The position numbers and the translations under genes are program-made. The notes beneath the pieces are model-generated. The model did no database searches. It worked only from the letters and a program-made list of their open reading frames with translations, and was not told the DNA's origin. Below are positions 30,301 to 43,182 of a stretch of 60,041 bases of DNA, one piece after another. Within the stretch, counting starts at the first letter, position 1. The number at the start of each line of letters is the position of its first letter. This stretch comes from Beroe ovata (lineage: Eukaryota; Ctenophora; Nuda; Beroida; Beroidae): contig CAMPET010000028.1 in the NCBI GenBank assembly GCA_946803715.1, positions 292,795 to 352,835 on the forward strand, read 5' to 3'.

Positions 30301-33300
30301 CCTGCCACCTTGGTGCTGTAAACAAATCATCTTCCTTGACACTTCCAAAGTTGACTGAAAACCACCATGAAAGAACGCGCGTTTTTCCCACGCGCGCGCG
30401 TATCATTTCATATATACATTTCACTGACTGCCGCCGAAGCGTATAAATAATCGCATTGATGTCGTTTGGAGTTAGCGCGCAAACATCTTACCACATGTTA
30501 TGTGCCTGTTTCAGGGACTCAAGCAACTTCTTACAAAAGTACCTCTACAAACCTGGTATGCAATAAGCGCTTGCTCATAACATCTTTCTCTAAATCCAGC
30601 ATTTCGCAGCATGGTCAAGAGAAATGATATGTCATCTTTGTACCTGGAAACAAGCCAAGAATTAGACTTTCTTTAAGATGGAGTTGAGCAAAAATGGCCA
30701 TATTTTATAAAATGAAAATAATAAATGACATAATAAAGAAAAACTGAAAACAGCTCTCGATACCTGGACTGGATATCCATGAGAATGTTATCTGATTTCA
30801 TGTCTTCAAACTCAATCACAGGGTTGCTGGTACTGGTCCACTGGTCTTCCGTTATTTCACGGTCCGGTCCCATGACACCTTGGAGTCCCTTCTTAAGAAC
30901 AACGCTAGGGAAGATTAAATTCTGTCAGATTCTGTCGTGATATTTTTGCAATTTGTGCCGGTGTCTCGACGCAGCAACATCATTACACAGTGCTAACACA
31001 ACAGTCGACCCTAAGTATGAAAACATAAAAATAACAATGGAAACAACAATTTTGTTTTGGGACATGAGCCAATCCAAAACAATCTTATAACCAAGAACAA
31101 TGTACTTCATCATCCTACGACTGAACCCATAGGTTTTGTTTTCCTAACTCCGAAGTCATGAAATCATCGTTTGATAACCCAATCTTACCATTTCCCAAAG
31201 ACATCTCTGGCCCGATACAACTCCCCTGATGCATACAAATCCTGCTCCTTTATTAACATTTCCTTCGATGTGAAATTCTTCTGGAATAACGGGAATATTG
31301 ACAAATAAACTTTGAAATTATTTATTGACAAATATACTTCGGCATTCTAATCGATCGAAACCAATTGCTATTATCAACTGAGCTGGTTTTGATACTCACG
31401 ATTCTATTGTTCTTCACGACCCATCTATTCCAAGAGTTTCTTAATTCTTCGTACTTTGTATTGATTGTCTCCAGTAGATCATTATCGTCAACCTGAGAAA
31501 TCCGTGGCGGTTTTGATAAGTGACGTCTATTGCGGCAGTGGGTTTAGTCGGTAGTGGGTCAGCAGGGGGTCAGTAGGGGGTATAGGTCGCTAGGTCGGCG
31601 GACGCTAGGTCTGCGGGAGCAAACCAAGGTGGACGCTAGGTGTGACGTCTATTGCAGTTCATATCAGGCAGCAGGGGGTATATTCGGTAGGGGTTCAGTA
31701 GGGGGTCAACAGGGTGTCAGTACTTCAATTGGGTTCAGCAGGGGGTCAGTAAGGGTTCAGTTGGGGTTAAACTGGGGTCAATAGGGGAACTTTAGGGGTT
31801 GATTGAAGGGGGAATTGATCCTGTTTCATGACCGCCAGTTAGTGAACACCGTGACGTAGAGGTCAGGAATTAATTTCAATAGTTACGTATTAAACTTAAC
31901 AATTAGTAGATGAATATAGACTAAATACCAGTGACCTAATATTCATGATTACCATACCAATGCAAACATTTAAATGAAGTTCAGGTTTAGTTAATTTGGT
32001 AATTAAGAGACTCAGCGAGACTCATTACTTTATTAATAACAGAGATTATTCTCTTCAGATTAGTACGTAGTAGTGATTCTGTATGCCGCTATGCTGTGTT
32101 TGTCACGTCTCAGATGCTGTTTTAATTTGCAATTGTCCTTGATTTATTTTCTTTACACAAAAGAATAAGATCAACACAATACGAAAACAAAGTTTGACAG
32201 TTTAACCTCATTTTACTAAAGAATGAAATCAACAAAATACGAAAACACAGTTTGACAGTTTTACCTCATTTGATCCTCTGAGAAGGACTTGTGCAACATT
32301 GTCAAGAAAACCAGATCGAGTTCTCTCACCGATCCCTTCTTTTGTTGACACCACCTCATCTGAACTCTAGAATGTGATACGGTCATTACACCTCATATTA
32401 ACAGCTTACATAAAGTATAAAACCGGATCACTTTATCATTCAAGGGCCTATTCTTTGATTGCCACATCTATCACAAGACACAACAGAAAGGTGTTGACGT
32501 CGTGATGGATAACTGACAGACGCATACTTTGACAGACGCATACCTTGACAGACATAAACCTTGACAGACACATACCTTGACAGACATAAACCTCGACAGA
32601 CAGCTAAGAGACATACCTTGGCAGACTACCTTGACATACAGATGACAGACAAAAAACTTGATAGACAGCTAACAGACATACCCTGACAGTCACAAAACTT
32701 GACAGACAGCTGACAGACACATACCCTGACAGANGGGAATTGATCCTGTTTCATGACCGCCAGTTAGTGAACACCGTGACGTAGAGGTCAGGAATTAATT
32801 TCAATAGTTACGTATTAAACTTAACAATTAGTAGATGAATATAGACTAAATACCAGTGACCTAATATTCATGATTACCATACCAATGCAAACATTTAAAT
32901 GAAGTTCAGGTTTAGTTAATTTGGTAATTAAGAGACTCAGCGAGACTCATTACTTTATTAATAACAGAGATTATTCTCTTCAGATTAGTACGTAGTAGTG
33001 ATTCTGTATGCCGCTATGCTGTGTTTGTCACGTCTCAGATGCTGTTTTAATTTGCAATTGTCCTTGATTTATTTTCTTTACACAAAAGAATAAGATCAAC
33101 ACAATACGAAAACAAAGTTTGACAGTTTAACCTCATTTTACTAAAGAATGAAATCAACAAAATACGAAAACACAGTTTGACAGTTTTACCTCATTTGATC
33201 CTCTGAGAAGGACTTGTGCAACATTGTCAAGAAAACCAGATCGAGTTCTCTCACCGATCCCTTCTTTTGTTGACACCACCTCATCTGAACTCTAGAATGT

Positions 33301-36300
33301 GATACGGTCATTACACCTCATATTAACAGCTTACATAAAGTATAAAACCGGATCACTTTATCATTCAAGGGCCTATTCTTTGATTGCCACATCTATCACA
33401 AGACACAACAGAAAGGTGTTGACGTCGTGATGGATAACTGACAGACGCATACTTTGACAGACGCATACCTTGACAGACATAAACCTTGACAGACACATAC
33501 CTTGACAGACATAAACCTCGACAGACAGCTAAGAGACATACCTTGGCAGACTACCTTGACATACAGATGACAGACAAAAAACTTGATAGACAGCTAACAG
33601 ACATACCCTGACAGTCACAAAACTTGACAGACAGCTGACAGACACATACCCTGACAGACACAANACCTTGACAGACAGCTGACAGACACATACCTTGACA
33701 GACAGCTGACAGACACATACCTTGACAGACAGCTGACAGGTGAGAACGGCAGTCTCTGCTTCCTGTATCTGGACTAGCTCACTCATAACCACTACCAGGG
33801 CAGTGTCTACATCTTCTAGCAGATCTTCACGGTATTGTACCAGGAGAACCTGTGCGGAGGGTTAGTCAAACACAAGGAAATATTCGGGGTAAAGTAAGGA
33901 ACGAGCCTGGGACCTGGGTTCCAAGTCGATAGTAATACGTAAAATTGACCTACTCGGGCAAGGGCGATTGAAAATCCAACTCCAATTACCGATTATTATC
34001 GATAAAATGTCGATAAAACGTCGATTTTTCAAATCATTTGACGGCTATCAATGAATAATGATCCTATTTATGATAAACACTCCTGTGATAATTCATAGAC
34101 CAAAATTCTCCTTGCGATTTCGAGGACCTAAACACTAAACAGTTCTTGTATTCCATCATAGGAATCCAGCGAGCAGCATCAACATTTCCAGTATTCCATG
34201 ACTCTTATCACACTTCTTTTATTCGAGTGTTCTTGTACAATACACTCGATAGAATTGCATCAACTTTCAAATTTGAGACTTCCCCTCAGTTAAGAGTGTT
34301 AAGCTAGTTGTGTTCGCGGACTGTCGTTGTATCCTTTCATTCCTGGTTCCTGGTTCCCATTAGGCAAGGTCGATTCAAAATAGAACATTCACGGAAAACC
34401 CTATTCAATTCTAGGAAACATTATTTTCAGTTCCCGACCTCACTCTCGATACAAACGCACGAGAGGCTTAGTTGTCAATTGGAGCCTGAATAACAACCTT
34501 TTCGCGGGCATCGTTCACCATTTAAAGGACTCTGGTCTACTTTTGCCTGGCACAATTCACAAACATACGTCATAAAAAAGAAATGAGTTTTTGATATAGT
34601 TCCCACCCCTCCCCCGCGATTTCGTCCAACCCGCGCCCTCCAATTCCCTCCACTCACTCCCCCCTCCTCGGGGCTAGTCAACTTCCTCACAGATCCTCAC
34701 AGATCCTCACCGATCCTGCCCCCTCCAACTACCTACCTTGATGAACATTGCTCTTCTCAGCAGTTCGTATTGCTCTGCCAGTCGTCCGTCTCGATCTGTT
34801 GTCCCGTCGTAGCGTATCCTCCAATTTGCTCTCTGGGGGATCATAGCCGTTGATATTATTATTTTTTCTGTTCTTTATTTGCTTTGATTTTTCTCTTATT
34901 TTGTAGATATAATACTTTCAAAGGGTACAATCTGTACATCTATAGTATAACACCGATTCCAAACCACTTCACTGAAATTTCTCCTTTTTCCAGCTAATTC
35001 TGATCCGTCATACATACCAGTTGTCGCAAGTGTGCGAGGTCTGTCCACAGTTCCCTCTGGGACGAGGACAGGAGTTTGATGTGGTCATCCTCGTCTATGT
35101 CAGAGAATAGGAGAAGTTGGAGAAACACCTGAGTGTGAGTGAGAGTGTGTGAGAGTGTGTGAGAGTGTGTGAGAGTGGGGGGTTGCAATAATGCAATGGT
35201 CGTGGAGTGCGGGATTGAGTGCTCAGTGCGGGATATTGTGCGGGAGGAATTGTGAGTTGGGCGGTAATAATGGGGTTGGGATAAAGGGGAATCCTAAACA
35301 GTAGGGCCATTAATTTATGATGAAGTGGGATGGCAAAGTGTTCAGGGCATGATGGATTGCAATAATTACGAATTTGAAAGAATTTGTGGAAAGATCTTTG
35401 GAAGATCCTTCCACGAATTCTTTCAAATTGGGAAGATCATCATCTTGCACAAAACTATAGGTACCCACCGTTTCAGCGTCATGTGCTCGCTGTAGCTCCA
35501 CCAAACACTGGACCAGGCTATTCTGTCCCGGGGTCAGACTCATTTCACGAAATGGAGAGGGCGGAGCGAGTGGCACTCCCGTCAAACTGCGGGTGATAAT
35601 TAGTTAATTACTCTTCAATGATCTATCAGTGAATCAATAACTGGATTAAAAAAGCTGTTGCTCATTGCTCAGTTATTGATAAAATTCTAGCTTCGTTAAC
35701 ATAGTTTTGATCTTATCTACTTATCTATAGAGCTCTGTTCGAATATATCAATCGACTAATGATATTTCGAACCAATGATCAACCCCCGATCAATCAAGCT
35801 CCGATCAATTATGGGATGTAAACAAAAATCCAAGTTCCCATAATCACACTCGTTAGATATCATATCATATTCAGATATCAGAACTCATGACCTGACTAAA
35901 AACGCTCATAGCCATATTATTGAATGTTCATTGAGCAATGAGCATGAAGCTACGAGTAACTTTGCGTGTGGTCACTTAGATAAGTGACTATTTAAAGCTG
36001 TTATTACTAAAATAATAATGTTTCTGAATCCTGTATCACGTGACCACTGACTCGGGTATTTGCAGTGGACCAAGGTCCAAGAAATTACCATTGACCATAG
36101 CAACGTATTAGAAGTATTTGATAGGGAACTAGAATAATCTTTCTACCATTTGCATGTCAGTAGGTAGGTACTATTCATTATATCGCGAATTTCTTAGATA
36201 TTTTGTGTCCCGAATCGGGACACTTATCGTCGAGTGACGTCAATGGCCATATTCGAGTGTCATATTGTCAGTTTTTCAATTATCTTCAAATCAATTTTTT

Positions 36301-39300
36301 CTTCGATGGACTTAGGTGATTTCATATTAATATTGGTTATTGGTACCAATTGCATGTTGATGGCCAAATCACATTCCAAACCTACTTTCTTAGATTGATT
36401 CAGGTTATATAAACAAACCTATCATATTCATCCTCAAAGGTGATCCTAGTGACTCGATACCGGGCCAGTTCATACCATCTGTCGTAGTCTTCAAACAGCC
36501 TGAGTCAAATATATATGCGTTAATTTGAGTAAAGTGTGAAAATCGATGAATAAGGAGTGAAATAAAATATGCATCTGTGCAAAGCTTACTATGTTCTCCA
36601 ATTAAGGTTATTAAGGTTATTAAGGTTACTTCGCCCCTCTGTTATGGTTTCAGAGGCCTCACTCGTGGCAAGGAGCAATCTCATTCTCACACAATTATAA
36701 ACCCCCCACGCCACTAGAGAATATGATAGTGTCCCATCCCCCCTCACACGTGCAATAGTAAGTTCCTGCTCTCTGATTGGCTGATCAGAGGTCACGTGAC
36801 TATAATACTCAACTCCAATTGGCTGTATACTTAGCACATGCACAACTTGGATTCATTAATCAGTATAAGTACAACAGCCAGAGCTTAAGTGATCCAAGGT
36901 GACACCAGCTGTTGTATGAGAGAGTGTGTCAGTGAGTATTATTCCTTTTACGGTATAATTGAGTGGTGGTGATTGAGTGAGCTATAGAGTTGCAAAACTT
37001 GAGCTTTAGCACATTCCTACAAGTCGAGTTGTCAGTTGTGAGTAGTAGGTATACCTATTATCGCACTTTGCATGTGTTTTTGATCGGTTTTCAGGCGTAG
37101 AAATTCACTTAAATCGCGTTGAGAATATCTTTTTTCATCAAACCATACTTATCTGCAGTTATCTAACTTCTTTTACGTATTGCTTACTTAGAATTAGGTG
37201 TCGAAGCTTCCTTCATCAACAATTTCGGTGAACAAGCATTCAGAACTAGGTATATATCGAAAGCTGCCTAATAGTCCGGGCATACATTGCCAAAATTTGA
37301 CGTTTGAGAAACTAATCGATATAAATCTGATTTCACTTCTAGTAGGCCCCAATAGGTCTNTATACATATATATATGAGGACCAATTATAAGTAGTAAGAT
37401 TAACAAACCTATCATATTCATCCTCAAAGGTGATCCTAGTAACTCGATACCGGGCCAGTTCATACCATCTGTCGTAGTCTTCAAACAGCCTGAGTAAAAT
37501 ATGTATATGAGTTAATTTGAGCGAAGTATGAAAATCGATGAATAAGGAGTGGAAGAAAATATGCCTTAATGTTACCTCGCCCCTCTGTTATGGTTTCAGA
37601 GGCCTCACTCGTGGCAATGAGCAATCTCATTCTCACACAATTATGAACCCCTACTGAATATGATAGTGCCCCATCCCCCCTCACACGTGCAATAGATAGT
37701 TTCTGCTCTCTGATTGGCTGATCAGAGATCACGTGACTATAATACTCAACTCCCATTGGCTGTATACTTAGCACGTGCAAAACTTGGATTCATTAATCAG
37801 TATAAGTACAACAGTCCGAGCTTAAGTGATCCAAGGTGACACCAGCTGCTTTATGAGAGTGTGTCAGTGAGTATTATTCCTTTTACGGTATAATTGAGTG
37901 GTGGTGATTGAGTGAGCTATAGAGTTGCAAAACTTGAGCTTTAGCATATTCCTACAAGTCGAGTTGTGAGTAGTAGGTATACTATCGCACTTTGCACGTG
38001 TTTTTGATCGGTTTTCAGGAGTACAAATTCACTTGAATCGCGTTGAGAATCTCTCTTTTCATCTAACCATACTTATCTACAGCTATCTAAATTCTTTTGC
38101 GTATTGTTTACTTAAGTTAGATGTCGAAGCTTCCTCCATGATCAAGTATTCAGAACTATGTACGTGCTCTGTTTTAGTTTACCTTTACCTTCTCTGACAA
38201 TTACTGTAATGCAGGAAAGGGTGTGGTTGAACCCGATCAACTGCCAAGCAGCTTCGATCAGAGATAAAATTCTGATAATCAATTCTAATCTTCATACCCA
38301 CGTTTGCTGTTTAATCAACTTCTAATACACCCGTTAAAATGAAGAGTTTGATACCGTTTATTTTATTGATTACGGACAAAACACTAAAAAATGTATATAC
38401 CTGAGTTCTGGAAGCGGCGAAACATGCTCCGTAAGCGCCACACTGATAGCACTAGCTCTGAACTGCAGCTCCTGTGAAATTCTGTAGTGTTGGAAGTGTA
38501 GTAGTGCAAGGAGAATGTCACGTGACCGAGAGGAGGAAAGACTACCGGCTGAGAGCTCCTTCTCTAGGAGACATTTCTCTTCTTCATATCTGGGGAGAGA
38601 GAGTGGTGTCAGCAGTCATGGTGTCAAGGAAGCTGAAAGTGGTGGGTGGTGTCAAAGAAGAGCGAGATCACAGCGTAGTTTTGGCGCATCGCTATATTGT
38701 TCTCGTCGATGAAATATGGAATGTGGATAAACCTATACACACAATTTCCTGGTACTAGAGACAATTACAAATTACATAATTACTTATTACCACTTAAACT
38801 CTCCTTTTTCAAGAGGTCTCAATCCCTTACCAGACAATTGACGTCTTTAATTAGCGCAATTCACTATTACTTCCGCAGTCTATAGTCTCCATTTCGTCAC
38901 AAAGCTTTGCCTTAGAAGACATAAGACACCTAATTTTTGTCTCCACCTCGTTTTCAGTCTAGTCCATATACCCGGTTATTTTTCCCCGCGCGAGTCTACA
39001 ACAAACCCCGGAAGCAACAGCGCTGGTTCGCAATTCTACCTGATATGAAGGTCGTTGATGATGTTCGTGGAATTCGATTCGTTTTCCGCTCTTTTCCGCG
39101 TGTATTCCCTCATCTCAACCTCCTTCACCAACGACTCATCTCTCCCAGCCCTGGGTTAGATTGGTGGAATTTCAATTATGCAAGACTATCCCTACTCCTT
39201 CATATTTTACTGCTTTCACGATAACCTTTCAATCCCTATCTTATTCTACTTCTCCCGCATGATTATCAATTCGGAAGACTAAATATCACATAGACTCTTC

Positions 39301-41517
39301 CACATAAAAGAGGAACAAATTTCAATCACAGCTGAATACCTGAACAGTTTTTCGCGATGCTTGATTATTTTTTCTAAGAAAATACTGGCTTGAAACTGAT
39401 GTAAACCCATTAGATTCTTTAGACCGTGTTTTGTTGATAGTAGCCCTGAAAAAACACAAATTATACATTCGTCACATTGATGTATTGCTATTTCCAGCCC
39501 ATAATTGATGAATAGGTGTATAGGTAGGGTATATAGTTCGTTTAAAAAAGAAAGCTGCAATGGATATTATCTAGTCGGTCGTCTCAGTACAGACTGTTAT
39601 TTACCTCTTTACAGACTTACAGACACTTACAGAAACTCCACAACACCCAATCTCTAGAATACCCATTGCCGCTAATACCCATTGTCGCGAATACCCAACA
39701 GAATTGTTGGATATTCGCAACTTGGGCATTCCGTGCATAATGACCGGAATACCCAACTTATAACAGCGGTAGCCCAATCCTCCGCAACGTTATCAACATT
39801 CATCATATCATACCTCGTAGATTGAGGGAGTGATCGCAATACTGTAGTCTGTTACTCTCCCGGAGTGTATCAACTTTCCGTTGCAGAGCCGTGATAAGTT
39901 CCTCCTTGTCGGTCTCTGTTTTGAGTAACCACGCAGCCTCGCCTTGTTCTTGTTCGAGTGCGTGACGTAACGCTACCTGTCACGCGTTACATGCGTTACA
40001 TGTCACGCGATACATGCGTTACATGTCACGCGATACATGCGTTACATGTCACGCGATTATTGGTGACAAGAAGTTTTCAGGAGACTTTTCGATTGTTTTT
40101 AGATCCTAGGAGGGGCTATTGTTTGGAATTTTTAGCTTCTGATAGTGTCTTGGTTTCAACTTTGGACACATACACACATCTAAGACGCATCTAAGAAGCA
40201 TCTAGAGACATCTTAGACACATCTAAGACATATCTAAGACGCATCTAAAGCACATGCATATCTAAGACATATCTAAGACATATCTAAGACATATCTAAAA
40301 CACATCTTAGACTCATCCAGAACACAGATCTATGGCTTCACCTTGCGGAGTAGATTATACTTCTCCTCCAGCGCCGATAAGAACAATGTCACATCCACTG
40401 GGGACTGTGTGGGGGTGTTGGAGGACTTCTGTTTGTCCAGTAACTTGCTAGCCCGGTCTCTGTATCTGAACAGAGATGTGGATTACGAAACTGAGAGGAA
40501 ATTATCTGGGAGTGAAATTCATCATGCCTGGATTATGGTATTCTCTTCCCGCACAGACCCTATATTAAGTCCCCAACGCCCCCTAATATAGGATTGTACG
40601 ACTAGGAACCAGACCATTTTCCCTACCCCATCTTTCCTTAGTCATGATAGATACTATTGATGGTATCCTCCTTTAGAATTGCTACCACTAACCTAGCTGT
40701 CGTCGGAGTGAATGAACTGAGAGTGAAATCAAAACCTACTCTATTCTGTCATCAATCCTTTGAAGCTCCAACGTCGCCTATATTATAGGATCGGAAGATC
40801 ATCCAACCAACTACCTATGGGCCATTTCTCCTCCCTCAACTTCCCTTCCCTGTTACACAACAAAACTATTGAGTTGGAGAAGTATAGTAGGGTGTTTTTA
40901 TAGCAGTCGCGTGAGGGATCAAGAATTCGGAATCTCTGATAACGCACAGATGCAACAAGTGGAACAGTCGTTGTGAGTTAGTTAGTTACATTCTTCCTCT
41001 TGATTTACTACCTACTACTAACCGTTGTCGACGGAGTTGCCGCTCAAGCTCTGTCTCAGAGTAAGACACGGATAATTTCGCTTTCCTCAGATCCACTAAC
41101 ACATCTTCACTCATGTCTGAATTATCGTCTTTTCGTGGGATAAAGTCACACACCGCGTCTCTGAAACAGTGACTTTCGTCAGAGAAAAGTTGTGAAGTCC
41201 TTAAATCAAGTAATAACTCAGGGTTCTGGAGCTTTCGCCGGCAGATTATCATTATCAAGTGGCTGTAGGTAGCTACGATCTGACGAGAATTTTACACCAT
41301 ATGAATGGATCTAATGATATTATGCCTTAATATAAAGTTGAGATGTATCTATAAGAATAGTAGTGCACATATAGTGGCGTCCACAGCATAGAACATCAGT
41401 CTTTGTGTCTCTATACCCATCAGTCATCACTGATACATAGCTAGCTATATAAGCACAGTCGTAAGACAATAGCATCACTTCTCTTGTCATGCCTTCCGTT
41501 GTTATACACTTCAGTCT

Positions 41518-41554
<37 letters not shown>

Positions 41555-42590
41555 NNNNNNNNNNNNNNNNTGTGTGTGTGTGTGTGTGTCTGTGTCTGTG
41601 TGTCTGTGTGTCTGTGTGTATACTTTGTGTTATATACCGCGTTTGTGCACCGTTTCTCTCATCAACTGATGTGTCTGTTTGAGAGCTATTCGAAGCTTTC
41701 GTTAACTGTATTATAGTCATAACTCGCATTCGATTATTCCACATTTTTAATAAGTATTACCTACTCAACAAAATCACCTGGACAGTGGACTATTCAATTC
41801 CATCCCCTCACCTAACTTCAAGGAAGGAGGCCGTATCATTCCTCCCACGACACTTGATAAACGCGTTCCAATCCTCTCTGCCAAACTTTTCACCGAAATA
41901 CGTCTGAAAAAGTGGAGAGCCATTGATCATAAACCAGAATTCATTTAGGTTGTAACTCAGGTAGGTACCTACATTCATAAGATATCCATCTTGAATACGA
42001 GTGTCAGGCGGATCATGGGAAATTTCGAAAAATCAAATCTCGAGTCTCTCACCTTGAACAAAACATAGACATTCTCGAGAGATATCCGGTGGTTCCCATT
42101 TCCGAGTAGCATGACATCCCATCGTATCCTCTCTTCTAGCGTCTTCCTTCTCTCTAGCTCCAATAAGACTGCAGGAACCCTATCACGGGAACAAACATCG
42201 CCTGTGAGAGCGGAAATACAATAAACATATGAACTTCGATATCTGAGCGACAATCAGAAAGGGATTTTCAATTGTTTTCATTGCGAGAGGAACCTCGGGT
42301 CAGTTTCAAAAATGAGGTAGATGTTTGATTTCATCTTTAAATTATAGAAAAGGTAATATTTTGCTTCCCAAATAATGGTTCACAGAATTTTTCACAATTT
42401 TCAGAATGATTCACAATTTTCCACACTCACCCTTCCCCTTCCCCATGACTCCCTCAATCGCTCTGGCTACTTGCCAAACATCCACTTCCCTCCCGTCACT
42501 GATGTCACTGTACAACTTCTGTATGGAGGTGGTGGGAATCTCGTTCACGTAGCCCGGTAGAAGTTGTCTAACTTTGTCCTCCATTTCCAT
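27388..42590 (-). CDS. Large helical/coiled-coil protein, upstream frame (possibly CCDC162-like)
   Basis: Function unknown. 26 exons in gene order: 42590-42431, 42201-42053, 41903-41812, 41160-41023, 40465-40342, 39976-39814, 39445-39340, 38589-38401, 37489-37409, 35586-35469, 35128-35018, 34832-34737, 33849-33721, 33291-33190, 31492-31400, 31280-31189, 30904-30764, 30643-30553, 29988-29900, 29777-29659, 29456-29364, 29176-29046, 28855-28736, 28295-28186, 27991-27604 and 27489-27388. Phases agree; 3,327 nt, 1,108 aa with duplicated exons counted once. Second copies of two exons (36499-36419 and 32366-32265) lie in duplicated segments. The product is soluble and mainly helical, with no obvious catalytic motif. 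Around residue 213 LEEKYNLLRKVALRHAL..GEAAW resembles the module of the downstream frame (ERKYDLLKDKL..GEQEW), which supports a single gene. A Ser/Thr/Pro-rich linker lies in exon 27991-27604. Starts are ATG at 42590 or in-frame ATG at 42584. The promoter is shared divergently with the transporter at 43183. Confidence 0.8.
27500..27583. mobile_element. Palindromic MITE-like element, copy 1 (fills an intron)
   Basis: TACGGAATACCCAAC at 27500-27514 and its exact reverse complement at 27569-27583 are perfect 15-bp inverted repeats. Inside are a second pair (GTCG..CGAC) and a central CCAACA/TGTTGG. The element occupies 84 of the 114 bases of the intron between coiled-coil exons 27604 and 27489. 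Related copies lie at 39652-39762 and 50613-50676. Confidence 0.7.
28310..28504. repeat. Inverted repeat built on TATGGTGGATCA
   Basis: TATGGTGGATCA at 28310-28321 pairs with TGATCCACCATA at 28493-28504. The related TATGGATCAGGAGGGTT at 28340 pairs with the AACCCTCCTGATCC of the right arm. Intronic. Confidence 0.65.
29991..30050. repeat. 13-bp GAATGGGCAATTC tandem repeat
   Basis: About five units start within a few bases of the acceptor of exon 29988-29900. Confidence 0.85.
31555..31800. repeat. GGTCAGCAGGG / GGGTCAGTAGG degenerate minisatellite
   Basis: G-rich units of 10-12 bp lie in the intron next to exon 31492-31400. The 76-aa reading frame over it is repeat-derived. Confidence 0.75.
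31810..33658. repeat. 924-bp direct duplication joined at a single N
   Basis: 31810-32733 and 32735-33658 read as identical over the stretches compared, with an N at 32734. Each copy carries the coiled-coil exon (32366-32265 and 33291-33190). Identity plus the N junction suggests an unmerged contig overlap rather than biology. Confidence 0.85.
33666..33745. repeat. 27-bp minisatellite containing an exon end and splice donor
   Basis: Units of CTTGACAGACAGCTGACAGA CACATAC repeat. On the minus strand each is the exon tail coding CQLSVK followed by GTATGT. Copies end at donor positions 33721, 33694 and 33667. A more degenerate version of the same repeat continues through 32515-32733 and 33440-33663. 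Confidence 0.75.
36411..38163. repeat. Diverged tandem duplication carrying one coiled-coil exon
   Basis: About 36411-37250 and 37401-38163 are similar with substitutions and small indels. Both hold the exon encoding LFEDYDRWYELARYRV with intact splice sites (36499-36419 and 37489-37409). A single N lies at 37360. Could be unmerged alleles or a true duplication; the exon is 81 nt and frame-neutral. Confidence 0.8.
39652..39762. mobile_element. Palindromic MITE-like element, copy 2
   Basis: It contains GAATACCCAACAGAATTGTTGG ATATTCGCAACTTGGG and further GGAATACCCAAC arms, sharing the core and arms of 27500-27583. Intronic, about 50 bases from exon 39814-39976. Confidence 0.65.
39975..40325. 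repeat. Two adjacent minisatellites (TGCGTTACATGTCACGCGAT; ACATCTAAGAC)
   Basis: The first array (about 39975-40060) starts directly at the acceptor of exon 39976-39814. The second (about 40165-40325) runs up to the donor of exon 40465-40342. Together they fill most of that intron. Confidence 0.8.
41521..41620. repeat. (TG)n microsatellite with 16-base gap
   Basis: TG tract interrupted by N at 41555-41570, then TG/TCTG repeats. Confidence 0.95.
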
Positions 42591-43182
42591 AATTCAAAGA
42601 AGCCAATTTCTGCGGACAAGGTGACGGTTACTCTCTTTATTCCGTGTTTCTTTTTCGAGACTTTTCGTTCACCGTTGGTGTCTTTTCAATCCTTTGAGCT
42701 AGTTAAACCATGTCGACATTGTTTGCAGTGTAACAAGGCCAAAAACTTTCCTAAAAAGAACAAAAGGTTGCAGTTGTGTAATGATAGAGTAATTTATAGG
42801 AATAAAGAGAATATGGTACTATAATAATATTCAAGTACTGAAGCTACACTCCAATAATAGGTTTACGTTATAATAGGTTATAGACCTCTAGAATATTCGA
42901 ATATACTATTTGATTGTTGCTGCAAAATTGAAACTTCCTCTATGTGAGTGAGCTAATTATTCTCTTTGAAGCATTGACTCTGTTATTTGCAGTAACTGCG
43001 ATTAATTCAAATAATTATAATCGCTTAACGAAATCGTCAGGCACAAATCTGACCTTGATAGGTATTCTTTAGCTGTTGTTTAGTATTGTTTAGCTTCACT
43101 CATAGGTACGACTCAACTGTCAAATCCAAGTATCTCGATAGTGACAGTTTTTCCTAAACTGAATTCCCACATGATAGCTCGC
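42591..43182. promoter_or_regulatory. Divergent promoter region, coiled-coil gene (-) and transporter (+)
   Basis: About 590 bp between two start codons on opposite strands; it must contain both 5' UTRs and promoters. AT-rich, with no recognised motif. The 86-aa reading frame at 42564 has no recognisable domain. Confidence 0.4.

Noticed and set aside
36589-36843. Minus-strand frames beginning MHVLSIQP in both duplicated copies (36589-36843, 37481-37780)
   Set aside because: Similarity between them only reflects the DNA duplication; they contain frame-breaking differences and fall in intron sequence.
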